Of a stretch of DNA of 37,076 nt, positions 1 to 8,324 are shown piece after piece. The DNA is taken from the IMG/VR virus record IMGVR_UViG_3300032116_000621, positions 1 to 37,076 of that record, one strand, 5' to 3'. The translations under genes were made by a program, and so were the position numbers. This stretch comes from a virus. A model generated the notes under the pieces. It searched no databases, had not been told where the DNA came from, and saw only the letters and a program-made list of their open reading frames with translations. Each line of letters opens with the position of its first letter. Position 1 is the stretch's first letter.

Positions 1-142
1 GTAGCTTATCTCCGGTCCAACCACCGGCCCGCCATAATTTTGTGCAGGACCTATGACGACTTGATCGATCTCCAACGTGTAAGAGGTCGCAACGGTTGTT
101 GCTTGGTGGATGTAAAGCCTGTAACTAGTCGATGCAGTCGAA
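1..142. repeat. Left copy of terminal overlap (circular closure)
   Basis: Bases 1-142 match 36935-37076 except at one position (16 is t, 36950 is c). Joining the copies makes the minus-strand fibre gene continuous in frame, so this is best read as the overlap of a circular or circularly permuted genome. The difference is a silent Gly codon change (GGA/GGG) and looks like population variation. Confidence 0.93.
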
Positions 143-1140
143 ACAAAAGATGCCCTGTAAACACCTTTCCCACCGACTGGCATGTTGACCAGACTCGGGC
201 TGATCAAGGCAGAGTTGGTCACGTCGAGGATGTAAACGACGACGTCACCATTGGCGATGGTTGAACTACCCCAGTCGTAATTGAATGAGATGAAGTTGAC
301 ATCGTTTGTCGATCCGGCCGTCATCGTAAATGCGTTTGTTGCAATCCCGTGACCCTGACGGTTGTTGGCAGTCTTGGTCAAAAGGCCTGACACACTCCCG
401 TAAAGGGGTGAAGTTGTCGTCCCTTGGAAAGTCCAATCGGCGTTAGGAGACCCTGCGGCAAAAGTTGTGGGAGGAAGGGCCGCACTGTTCGTGTAGCGCG
501 TCCACCCAACAGGGTTTGCCAAGTTGGCGGTCCCCTCAAAATCCCATTCGATGTTGGAAGTCTGGATAAAGTTAATGCCAGCGCCACCCCCGCCACCGGC
601 TGCCGCAGACCATACGGTATTGGACCCATCCGTCTGAAGATACCGCCCTGCGTTTCCAGACTGAGTGGGTAGTAACGCATTCAACGCCCCGTTGGCAGTC
701 GTTTGTCCGGTCCCACCTTTGGCAACCGTCAAAGTCCCGCCAAGGTTTTGGAGAAGTAAGTTGGCTTCTGTCACGTCCACCGTCGGATTGCCCGCAACAC
801 CGTCGCCGTCGGTAACGGAAACTTTAAATGAACCTGCTGTAATCGCCCGAGTTGCGGCGGTCCCGCTTCCTGTACGCGCGATAAGTCCTGTCGTCGAGAG
901 ACCAGCAAGAGCCGTCAAGTCAATGTCACTGGCCTCATAGGCGCGTTCAACCCCGGCGTCGTCCTTTGTGTAAAGGATTCCATCGGCCTTGGTGTAGACG
1001 TACATAAACCCAGGAGGGGGTGTTGCCGGGGCTGCACCCTCGACAAGTTCAAGACGGGTAGTACTAATAGACGCCCCTGACGGGGCCGTTACAACAATAC
1101 CTTCTGCGATCTGTAAACTTTTAATTTCACCGAGTGCCAT
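1..1140 (-). CDS. Tail fibre protein, N-terminal 380 codons (gene split by window ends)
   Basis: This is the first part of an 819-aa tail fibre; the remainder lies at 36934-35615 across the circular junction. It starts with ATG at 1140 behind a good Shine-Dalgarno (AGAGG) and stays open for exactly 380 codons to base 1. The protein begins [15 protein letters not shown] region near residues 90-140 ([29 protein letters not shown]) and the motif [17 protein letters not shown] are typical of phage fibre and collar-fibre proteins. A glycine run near residue 200 then leads into a beta-rich, carbohydrate-binding-like segment. The gene follows the tail-tip genes, as expected for a receptor-binding fibre that contacts the host surface. 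Fibre identity is inferred from motifs and position; the receptor is unknown. Confidence 0.85.
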   Translation of the reverse strand, partial: MALGEIKSLQIAEGIVVTAPSGASISTTRLELVEGAAPATPPPGFMYVYTKADGILYTKDDAGVERAYEASDIDLTALAGLSTTGLIARTGSGTAATRAITAGSFKVSVTDGDGVAGNPTVDVTEANLLLQNLGGTLTVAKGGTGQTTANGALNALLPTQSGNAGRYLQTDGSNTVWSAAAGGGGGAGINFIQTSNIEWDFEGTANLANPVGWTRYTNSAALPPTTFAAGSPNADWTFQGTTTSPLYGSVSGLLTKTANNRQGHGIATNAFTMTAGSTNDVNFISFNYDWGSSTIANGDVVVYILDVTNSALISPSLVNMPVGGKGVYRASFVSTASTSYRLYIHQATTVATSYTLEIDQVVIGPAQNYGGPVVGPEISY

Positions 1141-1155
1141 CGCGTAGAACCTCTT

Positions 1156-3276
1156 TTAAATATCTGTTGCGGATAGTCCTTCGAGAGGAGTTCCGGTTAC
1201 GTTTATTCCGTCGATACTAAATTCAAGGCCTATGACTTTTAGATCAACTGTCCCGCCCAAAACTTGTTCGGACTGGAGTTCAATATCGTCGCCGATAAGG
1301 ATCTCGACTGCTTTTGTCGGAGTTGTAAAAGTGTACGTCACAAAAGGACGAGACCGAAGACGTGTTATTTCTTCAAGTCTGTCTGAAATGTCATTAAGGA
1401 CATGGCGCAACCGAATATCTTTTGAAGACCGGTCTAGGAATTTAGACCTGTCGCTCTCGTCTGTGAGGGAAGAACTTATCAAGGATTTGTATGTAGATCC
1501 GGTGTTGACAAGTTCCTGAGGGTCACTCGGGTTGAAAGATATGACGCGGGACGCCAAATCCCTGTACTCGATACTTCGACTCAAGTTTAAAATGTCGGAG
1601 TCTGTGTAAATATCCCCGGGGGTGGGGGTGTTAAAAAGATACCCTTGAGCCACACCCGTATTGGAGAGGCGGATATACCCGAGAATAGACCGGAGGATTT
1701 TCGCACAAACCTCCCCGTACGTCGGATAGTCTTGTTCGTCAAAATCTGGAATTGAAAACTCACCGTAAACAAGAGGGAGAATGTCGTCAATTTGGGTGTC
1801 AAAGGTCGAGTCGGTTGTTAAACCCGCCCCCTCAAGAAGTGTTTGGAGGAGTGTCCCCGGTATGGAGGAAGTTCTACCCACGTACGCACAGTAATAAAGT
1901 TTATCCTCGACAGGTTTTAAGGTCGAGGACGCGACGTTGGATTCAAAGTTACTGACAAGGTTTGCCTCGTAGTAAGTGTTACCACCACTCGTCGCAGTTC
2001 CTGAGACCGTGTAGTCCCTTTCATACATGAGTTCATAAGTTATCCCGCCTTGAACAAGGTTGAGACAAATCATCGGGAAGTTACTTATGGTGACGGCCGG
2101 CGTGTATGTGGGGTTTACCGCAACTCCTGGGGTCCAAAGTCTGATGACAGTGTTTGCCCCGGACTGACTTAACCTGGTGACACGGTAATAATTTGTAGGT
2201 TTCGCCGCCTCTGTCAGTTTAAAAGTTACACCTATGTCAATGTTTTCAAGATCCACGTCCGCCGTGGGTATGGTCAGGGTCATGTAGTGGCCCCCACTTT
2301 GAACCTGATAGGTGATAGCCGAAAGGTTTGTTTTGTTTATTCCCGCCGTCGTGAGGGTTTCTCGCGTCCTGAAAAGACCCCACTCGCGGTTGACAGAAAT
2401 TGAAAAGGAATCGTTATAGTTGGTACACACTGCCTCTGGGAGGGACGTGTCATCAAAAACTTGAAACAGAGAAATGAGACCGGGTTTGATTCGAAACCTT
2501 GAGGCATTACCAACTATAAAAGGACAGGGTTTATCTTGTTGGTTTGGCATCACGTTAGGGAAACTATCTGACTGTCTGAGAAAGTACGCCTCTTGAGGAA
2601 TGTCTCCAAAGAAACAGGGTTTAGTTAGGGGTGAGAAGGCGTCATACAAAATAAACGACAAAAAAGAGTCAGAGACACTCAGAGACTGACAGGCCCCGTT
2701 AAATACTTTTCTCCGGTTCGTCACGTCGTCGATACAAAACCAGACATCTGTAGGGGCGTCCTTGTAACTATCATCACCCGTTAAAAACTGGTTGAAGTAG
2801 TCGTCCGCGTTCGAGACAGAAAATGTCCCGGCCGAAAACGTAAACAAACCCCCATCCAAGACGGAAGATATGGACTGACTCACGGTCGGGGGTTGAGAAA
2901 TACGGGGTAACCACTCGACCCTGGCGGTCGAGGAAGAGTCGGGGTTGAGGTTCCAATTAAGGGTTTCACCACTGGTCAGAAAGATGTGGTAGTCCAGACA
3001 AAGGATCTGAGTTGTCCCGTTAGGGGCGGAGGCCAGTCTTAACGTGACGGCGTTTGTCTCCGGGTTAAACGTGTACTGGTTGTTCCCGGACAGACTCGTC
3101 ACCAGAGTTAGACTCGTGGAGTTTATCGTCAACCCCGCGACGTACCCGGGGGAGGTTATTCCGTAGTCACTCCCGCCAAGACTTGTGACACGGCGGGAAA
3201 TGTAACGCCTCACCCGGAGACGGATGAGGAAAAATCTCTTTGTGGCCGCGTTTTCTTTAACGTCAACCAATGCCAT
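1156..3276 (-). CDS. Tail tip / hub protein candidate (706 aa)
   Basis: This is a large virion protein lying directly before the fibre gene in transcription order. It starts with ATG at 3276 after AGAGGG and overlaps the preceding gene by 14 nt. The protein is mostly beta-rich with many Asn, Ser and Thr and shows no enzyme motif I can recognise. Siphoviruses usually place the distal tail protein, then the hub or tail-associated protein, then fibres after the tape measure, and this gene fits the hub slot. It would act in the tail tip and link the tube to the fibre. It has no NlpC/P60 peptidase or lysozyme motif. The structural role is secure from context; the exact tail-tip role is inferred. 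Confidence 0.65.
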   Translation of the reverse strand: MALVDVKENAATKRFFLIRLRVRRYISRRVTSLGGSDYGITSPGYVAGLTINSTSLTLVTSLSGNNQYTFNPETNAVTLRLASAPNGTTQILCLDYHIFLTSGETLNWNLNPDSSSTARVEWLPRISQPPTVSQSISSVLDGGLFTFSAGTFSVSNADDYFNQFLTGDDSYKDAPTDVWFCIDDVTNRRKVFNGACQSLSVSDSFLSFILYDAFSPLTKPCFFGDIPQEAYFLRQSDSFPNVMPNQQDKPCPFIVGNASRFRIKPGLISLFQVFDDTSLPEAVCTNYNDSFSISVNREWGLFRTRETLTTAGINKTNLSAITYQVQSGGHYMTLTIPTADVDLENIDIGVTFKLTEAAKPTNYYRVTRLSQSGANTVIRLWTPGVAVNPTYTPAVTISNFPMICLNLVQGGITYELMYERDYTVSGTATSGGNTYYEANLVSNFESNVASSTLKPVEDKLYYCAYVGRTSSIPGTLLQTLLEGAGLTTDSTFDTQIDDILPLVYGEFSIPDFDEQDYPTYGEVCAKILRSILGYIRLSNTGVAQGYLFNTPTPGDIYTDSDILNLSRSIEYRDLASRVISFNPSDPQELVNTGSTYKSLISSSLTDESDRSKFLDRSSKDIRLRHVLNDISDRLEEITRLRSRPFVTYTFTTPTKAVEILIGDDIELQSEQVLGGTVDLKVIGLEFSIDGINVTGTPLEGLSATDI

Positions 3277-3724
3277 AGGTCACCCTCTTTGACACGTAAA
3301 CACCACACGCGGGACCGAGATACCCTGAACCTGAAAGTTCCAAGGGGAAGTTTAACCCTATCCCGACGTAAAGGGAGTCCCCGTTTCGGGTGTAGTCAAT
3401 ACTTTCCATACTCATGTGATACGTCTCAGACGAGGACAAAGGGATGAGGTCAAAGTCGAAACGGACCATGCCTCTCCATGACCCGGTCAAAGGGATTTCC
3501 GTAGACAAGTTTGTCCAGTCGGAGACGGCGAAAGGTCGGGTGAAACCAGAATCATTCCAGACTTTAATCCGGAAGGACTCCCCACCCGAAAAAGTCCCGA
3601 CTTTAATCATGGGGAGGGTGACGTGTCGGAGGTCTCCTTTGACAGACGAGATGGAGAAAGTACCGATCGGTTCCACTTCCCCGTCATTAATAACCTTCCA
3701 AAGTTGAGACTGGGGGAAAGTCAT
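3263..3724 (-). CDS. Minor tail protein (153 aa)
   Basis: This small beta-rich protein (MTFPQSQLWKV) sits between two tail-tip genes. It overlaps the upstream gene by 4 nt (ATGA type) and the downstream gene by 14 nt, so translation is probably coupled. I recognise no family motif. In siphoviruses this position is taken by small tail-tip assembly or connector proteins (compare lambda gpL and gpK, to which I see no sequence match). Expression is expected with the late tail genes. The gene itself is well supported by tight packing and lack of an alternative frame; the function is inferred from position only. Confidence 0.6.
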   Translation of the reverse strand: MTFPQSQLWKVINDGEVEPIGTFSISSVKGDLRHVTLPMIKVGTFSGGESFRIKVWNDSGFTRPFAVSDWTNLSTEIPLTGSWRGMVRFDFDLIPLSSSETYHMSMESIDYTRNGDSLYVGIGLNFPLELSGSGYLGPACGVYVSKRVTYGIG

Positions 3725-4845
3725 CCAACAACCTCACGAAATGTCAGGTTCAGGGCGTAATAATCTTTAAACAGGTGTGTGAAAGTGGCCCCCGTTTCAA
3801 ACCTCATGTACTTCGTAAACTCCCCGATACTGGAACTTACTTGTTTCAAGGGGTCGAGAGAGACGAAAAGAGGGACAGACGTCCCGAGTTCGCGAAAGAC
3901 TCGGCGAAGTTCTGCCAAATCCGTGTCGTCTATGTACTCCGCTGTGAGACTTTCAAACCTCCAGAACTTGGGGAGGACGCGGTAATACTGGACCCCCGAA
4001 GTCGAAGACTGAACCAAGGCCGGGTCTTCAAGGATGGCCGAAAACCCGGGGGAAAAGTTCCTTGTGTCGAGGGTGACATAGTCCCCGAGGTAGAGTTGAT
4101 TTATGGAAATCACGTCTTCGTCGTTTTCACGGTCTGAGATTTCAATTTGCCAATATCTATAGAGGGTGTTCAACCCGTCAAAGAATTTAAAAAAAGACCC
4201 GTCGTCTTGTAGTTCCGCCGTAATCGTGATGGCCGGAGAGGAAAAGGAGTTTGTTATGTTCCCCCTCAAGGTCACGGTGGCATTTTGGGTTAGGTATGTG
4301 TCTTGATCCACCGGCCCAATCAAACCAAAAAATCTCGGGGTAACGGCCGTTGTGAAATCCACCGTCACCTTTTCCGACGTATGTCTTCGGACGAGAGAGG
4401 CAGTCAGACCCGTCCCTGGGTCTGTGTCTGCCACTTGGGTATAGCCCAACATGTCCCACGCGGCGTTTGTCGTTTGGGTGAACCGAAGACTTCTCGTCCC
4501 TGAAGATCTCCCGATCGTGAATTTAAAATTCGTCGAGGAGTAGGTACAGGTCCAAAGGGTTGACGAGACGTTAAGTTGAGTTTGGATGTGTGACGCGAGG
4601 GCCGACCCTGAAGTGTATGACGCCACCGTCAAGGTAACGGTCTTGTTGGACCCGTCGTTAATATAAACCGTGTTGTTGGAACTCGTTACCTCGAAGTGTC
4701 CGTTAGGGATCCACCTCTTGTGTCTTTCGGGGAGGACAGAATTAGCCCCAGCCGCCCCCGATGCCGCCGAAGTGAAAGTCAGCGTTGCGTAGGAGGCGCC
4801 CAAAAAGTTGTTTTGGCAGAAACGTACCGCACCTTCGACGGCCAT
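3721..4845 (-). CDS. Distal-tail-like minor tail protein (374 aa)
   Basis: This is the first gene after the tape measure gene, the usual place of the distal tail protein that caps the tube and holds the tip complex. The protein is 374 aa. Residues about 50-150 contain a beta-domain (FEVTSSNNTVYINDG to DPGTGLTA) that resembles a region in the major tail protein of this same phage (its residues about 243-343). Residues after about 170 contain a sandwich-like region with the strings YWQIEISD and FWRFESLTAEYIDD. Only 3 nt separate its start from the tape measure stop. The role is inferred from gene order; sequence alone supports a virion beta-protein. Confidence 0.6.
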   Translation of the reverse strand: MAVEGAVRFCQNNFLGASYATLTFTSAASGAAGANSVLPERHKRWIPNGHFEVTSSNNTVYINDGSNKTVTLTVASYTSGSALASHIQTQLNVSSTLWTCTYSSTNFKFTIGRSSGTRSLRFTQTTNAAWDMLGYTQVADTDPGTGLTASLVRRHTSEKVTVDFTTAVTPRFFGLIGPVDQDTYLTQNATVTLRGNITNSFSSPAITITAELQDDGSFFKFFDGLNTLYRYWQIEISDRENDEDVISINQLYLGDYVTLDTRNFSPGFSAILEDPALVQSSTSGVQYYRVLPKFWRFESLTAEYIDDTDLAELRRVFRELGTSVPLFVSLDPLKQVSSSIGEFTKYMRFETGATFTHLFKDYYALNLTFREVVG

Positions 4846-4848
4846 AAT

Positions 4849-7617
4849 TTAAACTCCGAGTCTTGCGTTACGGCGGTTGAGATTAAGGATCGCCGTCGCG
4901 AGTTTGTCTGGACCGATATTAATTGAGGTCTCTATAGTTGTCCCACCCTCAAGTAACGCCGCAATCTTGGCGAGAAGGGGGAGGGCGTCGTCACTTCCAA
5001 TTGTCCCACTGTTAAGTTGACGAAACAGGTTTGACTGTTGACGAGGATTTAGCATCATCTCGTCCGGACGGGTCAGGGCCAGACGTTGGTCAGGTCCCAC
5101 AACTCCGCCATTAGCGAAACCGGGGACACCTGCGACCCGGAGGACCTCTGAAGCCCCACCGGTCAAAATTCCAACTACACCCCTACGGATTGGGTTGTCG
5201 GGATCACTGAATGCACTTTTAGCTTTTTGACCCGTGATTGCTTCCCTGAAACTCTTTACCCAACCGGGTTCTTCTGTCAGAAACGAAAAGGCGCCTTTAA
5301 GAATTTTTCCAATTTCGTCAATGGCACCTGTAAAAGCTGTTGCCAGATTGTTCGGAAGTTTACCTACCGCTTCGATAATGTTTCCAAATGCGGCGACAAT
5401 TCCGGGGACAAATTGGGTAAATATCCCCCTAAACGCGTCCACAGTTCCGCGAAGGATGGTTACAATCACATCAAAAATTTGACGAAAAGGTTCGGCCACT
5501 ACGGCAAAAAGATTTTGAAGAGACGTTAAAAAACTCGTGAAAAACGTAGTTAAACCGCCGACAAAAGTTCGAAGCGAGTTGATGAATGCTTGGTTTATTC
5601 CCGCAAACAGTGTTCGGCCGATGTTGGAAAAAGTCTGGCGCAACACGGTAAGGAACTGATTCAGCCCACGCGCAATCCCGTCACCAATTCCCGCGATAAG
5701 ACGGGCAATCCCTCGCGCCCCGTCTGCGAAGGCGTCGGAAATAAACTGGGCGACTACGCCTAGACCAGCCGCAATGGCTCCGACAATGTTTTTACCGGTG
5801 ACAATTTTGTTTAGTTCCACGCCAAACCATCGGCCAATAATCTCGCCAGCAATCCGGAGTGGGGCCTCGTAAAATGCTTTTGCGATGGCAAGACCAATAC
5901 GGACCGCACCACCTTTATTGACGAGGACATCTATCAAAGTTTCCACAAAAACTGGGATAGATTCAGCGATCGCGTCAATAATTTCTGGGATGGCCTCGAC
6001 AAAAGCTTTAACGGCCGCCTTTGTTTGTTCAGGACCTTGGGCAAAGAGGTCAAGAAGGGGTTTAACAGCGGAACCAATACCGGGGAGGATGGCGTCAATA
6101 CCCGCAGAAAGTGTCCCGGTGACAAACCCTGCGGCACCGGCGGCACCTTGAGACAGACCAGAGGCAAGCGGGCTGACAAATTTTGCGATTTCTTCTGTCG
6201 TCTTTTTGAAAGCTTCCTTTTGTTTAGCCGCTTCTTCCTCGACGATTTTGGTACGTTCTTTAGCATAAGAAGCGGATAGCCCTGTTATAGCTCTTTGAAA
6301 CTCGTCAAAATTAATTCGCCCTTCTTTAAAGTACCCTTCCAATTTTAATACATTGTCTTGAAGTTCTTTATCCAGACGATCAAGGGCGGGCAGGCCTTTA
6401 GACTCAAGGTCGTTTACAAACTTTAATGCCTCGTCGCGGAGTTTTTTAACTTCTTCGGCTGTTTCTGTAATCCCTTTACGCCCTGCCTGAGGGCCTTCAA
6501 CAAGGGCTTTACTGAAGTCTGTCGTAACTTCTCCGGCTTTCGCGATGCGGAAGGTTAGACTTTGAAAGTTTTTGGCAAGTTTATCTCTTTCTTGTTCGGC
6601 CCGGGTAAACCCATCGGCGAAGTTTGTCACCGTGTCGGCAACGCCTTGGACCTCATTTCCTAATTTCTGAAAAATCCCAAGGGGGATAGCTTTAATCCCC
6701 ATCGCCACGATGTCGAGATTTACGGCGAGAAGGCGCGGGATCCCCTCGATGGCGCGACTTAGAAAGGTGATGACACTTTCCACGACAGAGGCAAACGTGT
6801 CGATAACAGACAAGCCAAAGGTGATTGTCGTGTTAATCGTCGTTTGGACGGCAGACGTGAGAGACGGGCCAGAGAGAAAACCAAAGAGACTGGACAACTC
6901 TTTAAGGAGTTGTGTCAGACCTCCGGCATTTAGGACCCCTTGACCGATACTCTTGCCAACGTCTTCAAGAGATCGACTTAAACTTGCGAGGGCCGCGTCA
7001 AAGGGTATTACGCCGTCCTCTGCGGCACCTTTAAATCTTTGGGCGACAATTCGAACGGCCTCACCATTGGCGAGTTGTTCTTTTGAAAGTGTCCGAACTT
7101 CGGGGATTAACCTCCCGAGTTGTTTAATATTCCCGCTATAGGTGTTGGTTAGTTGAGCGACCGCACCCTCAAGACTGTCACCAGTCGCAGCGGCAAGGTC
7201 CAAGGCCGCAGAGGTCAGGGACTTGGCCTCATTATTTGTCAGGCCGAATGCCTTGGCCAAACTAAATGCCCCGGCGATGGCCTCGGCCTCGACAAGAGTT
7301 GTCTCCTCCAGACTCTCGGCAAAGGAAAAAATACCTTCCGCAGCTTCGCGCCCACCTGACCCGGTAAGTTTTAATTGGGCGGTAAGGCGCAGGAGAGCTT
7401 GTTCCTGCTCGCGGGCAACTTGAACGCCTTCAGTAAAGAACCGGACAAGTTCACGAGAACCAATGGCCGCCACTGCAGCAACGGCCACACCCTTTACGGC
7501 GTTGAAGGCGGAAGAAATTTGACTTGTAGACTTCTTTGTCTCGGACTCAATTTTCTTGAGAGCCGCGAGGGCTTCTTTCGTTTCAAAATCTATGTTTAAC
7601 GAAATGCCTTCAGCCAC
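4849..7617 (-). CDS. Tape measure protein (922 aa)
   Basis: This protein sets tail length and sits inside the tail tube, later helping DNA entry. It is the longest protein of the phage at 922 aa. The N-terminal third is helical with charged repeats (EALAALKKIESETKK), the middle and C-terminal parts have long hydrophobic Ala/Ile/Gly-rich segments, and near the C-terminus is a GGVVGPDQ...LTRPDEMMLNPRQ stretch typical of tape measures. The start is GTG at 7617 after CGAGGG, overlapping the chaperone T frame by 8 nt. At the commonly used value of about 0.15 nm per residue, the tail would be roughly 140 nm. The gene follows the chaperone pair, as in lambda. Confidence 0.93.
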   Translation of the reverse strand: MAEGISLNIDFETKEALAALKKIESETKKSTSQISSAFNAVKGVAVAAVAAIGSRELVRFFTEGVQVAREQEQALLRLTAQLKLTGSGGREAAEGIFSFAESLEETTLVEAEAIAGAFSLAKAFGLTNNEAKSLTSAALDLAAATGDSLEGAVAQLTNTYSGNIKQLGRLIPEVRTLSKEQLANGEAVRIVAQRFKGAAEDGVIPFDAALASLSRSLEDVGKSIGQGVLNAGGLTQLLKELSSLFGFLSGPSLTSAVQTTINTTITFGLSVIDTFASVVESVITFLSRAIEGIPRLLAVNLDIVAMGIKAIPLGIFQKLGNEVQGVADTVTNFADGFTRAEQERDKLAKNFQSLTFRIAKAGEVTTDFSKALVEGPQAGRKGITETAEEVKKLRDEALKFVNDLESKGLPALDRLDKELQDNVLKLEGYFKEGRINFDEFQRAITGLSASYAKERTKIVEEEAAKQKEAFKKTTEEIAKFVSPLASGLSQGAAGAAGFVTGTLSAGIDAILPGIGSAVKPLLDLFAQGPEQTKAAVKAFVEAIPEIIDAIAESIPVFVETLIDVLVNKGGAVRIGLAIAKAFYEAPLRIAGEIIGRWFGVELNKIVTGKNIVGAIAAGLGVVAQFISDAFADGARGIARLIAGIGDGIARGLNQFLTVLRQTFSNIGRTLFAGINQAFINSLRTFVGGLTTFFTSFLTSLQNLFAVVAEPFRQIFDVIVTILRGTVDAFRGIFTQFVPGIVAAFGNIIEAVGKLPNNLATAFTGAIDEIGKILKGAFSFLTEEPGWVKSFREAITGQKAKSAFSDPDNPIRRGVVGILTGGASEVLRVAGVPGFANGGVVGPDQRLALTRPDEMMLNPRQQSNLFRQLNSGTIGSDDALPLLAKIAALLEGGTTIETSINIGPDKLATAILNLNRRNARLGV

Positions 7618-7855
7618 GGTTTACCCTCGGAGTTTTAGAAGATTTCTTAGCCTCTTCTGCGTCGATCTCGTCCAAGACCCTGTCGATCTCTAAGAACTCG
7701 TCGATCCATCGCGCGGGGAGGGTAGCCGCGTCTATCGTTATACCGATTTTAGCAAGTCTCTTACGTTCAATATACCTTAGGACTGCCTCGTTAGCCTCCG
7801 TACCCCCGTACTTTAAACCCCGCCCCATACGCGCAATCCGCGCGGCGCGGCGCAC
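7610..7855 (-). CDS. Tail assembly chaperone, T-like frame (81 aa alone; likely made as a frameshift fusion)
   Basis: This frame lies between the G-like chaperone and the tape measure gene, the place of lambda gpT. It is in the -1 frame relative to the upstream gene and is open from 7936, so it overlaps the G frame by 76 nt. The only early starts are a GTG at 7855 and an internal ATG. A near-slippery CGGAAAG (minus strand, 7891-7885) lies in the overlap. A slip there would give a 212-aa fusion of 121 G-frame and 91 T-frame residues. The protein is basic at the N-end (RRAARIARMGRG) and acidic later (EFLEIDRVLDEIDAEE). Such fusions bind the tape measure protein during tail assembly. Confidence 0.75.
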   Translation of the reverse strand: MRRAARIARMGRGLKYGGTEANEAVLRYIERKRLAKIGITIDAATLPARWIDEFLEIDRVLDEIDAEEAKKSSKTPRVNRG

Positions 7856-7860
7856 GGAGG

Positions 7861-8247
7861 CTAGGGAGGGGAGCCGACTTCGTTCTTTCCGATGACGCGG
7901 GTACAGATTTCCGTAAGGACTGGCATCATCTCCGATTCATATTGAAGGGCGTCAAAGTCTTCGAACTTGTGGCCGTCTTTTTCGCGGACAATCTTGACTT
8001 CTGAAACAAAGTCCGGAAGTTTTTTCGCCACGGACTGCATCAAGATCCTCGCGCGGCGGGTATCTTGTTTTGCCTTGGCCTTGATCTCTTCCTCGGTTTG
8101 AGGTTCTTCACCCGGTTTCACTAGTCCGGTTTCGTCCATGAGGTCATCAGACAAAAGTTCTAGACGTTCGGCGTATGTGGGAAGGCGAAGGATAATGTGT
8201 CCGGTGTAACCCGCGGGCATGGTCGAAGGGACAAACTTAACTTTCAT
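7861..8247 (-). CDS. Tail assembly chaperone, G-like (128 aa)
   Basis: This is the zero-frame member of the tail assembly chaperone pair, immediately after the major tail protein gene and before the tape measure. It starts with ATG at 8247 behind AAAGGA. The protein is acidic and helical (LLSDDLMDETGLVKPGEE; VSEVKIVREKDGHKFEDFDAL) and resembles the tail chaperone family in size and composition. It ends IGKNEVGSPP, and the likely frameshift site falls at residues Gly120-Lys121, eight codons before the stop. The chaperone is expected in the cytoplasm and absent from the mature virion. Identity rests on gene order, size and the -1 overlap; I cannot confirm the family by search. Confidence 0.8.
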   Translation of the reverse strand: MKVKFVPSTMPAGYTGHIILRLPTYAERLELLSDDLMDETGLVKPGEEPQTEEEIKAKAKQDTRRARILMQSVAKKLPDFVSEVKIVREKDGHKFEDFDALQYESEMMPVLTEICTRVIGKNEVGSPP

Positions 8248-8280
8248 AGGGTCTTTTCCTTTGAGGGTGAGGGTATGAGG

Positions 8281-8318
8281 GGCCTCGGCAGCGACCCCCT
8301 CAAGCTACCGCCGAGGCC
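8281..8318 (-). terminator. GC-rich hairpin after the major tail protein gene
   Basis: GGCCTCGGC (8281-8289) pairs perfectly with GCCGAGGCC (8310-8318) over a 20-nt loop, in the gap between the major tail protein and the chaperone. The minus strand has no clear U-run after it. It may be a leaky stop, a processing site or an mRNA-stabilising stem that lowers expression downstream of the abundant tube protein. The hairpin is certain; its function is inferred. Confidence 0.45.
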
Positions 8319-8324
8319 TTTCGC

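Noticed and set aside
1-142. True short terminal repeats used in packaging
   Set aside because: The repeat lies inside the fibre gene and restores its frame when joined. This points to an opened circular or permuted genome rather than fixed ends, though read data would be decisive.
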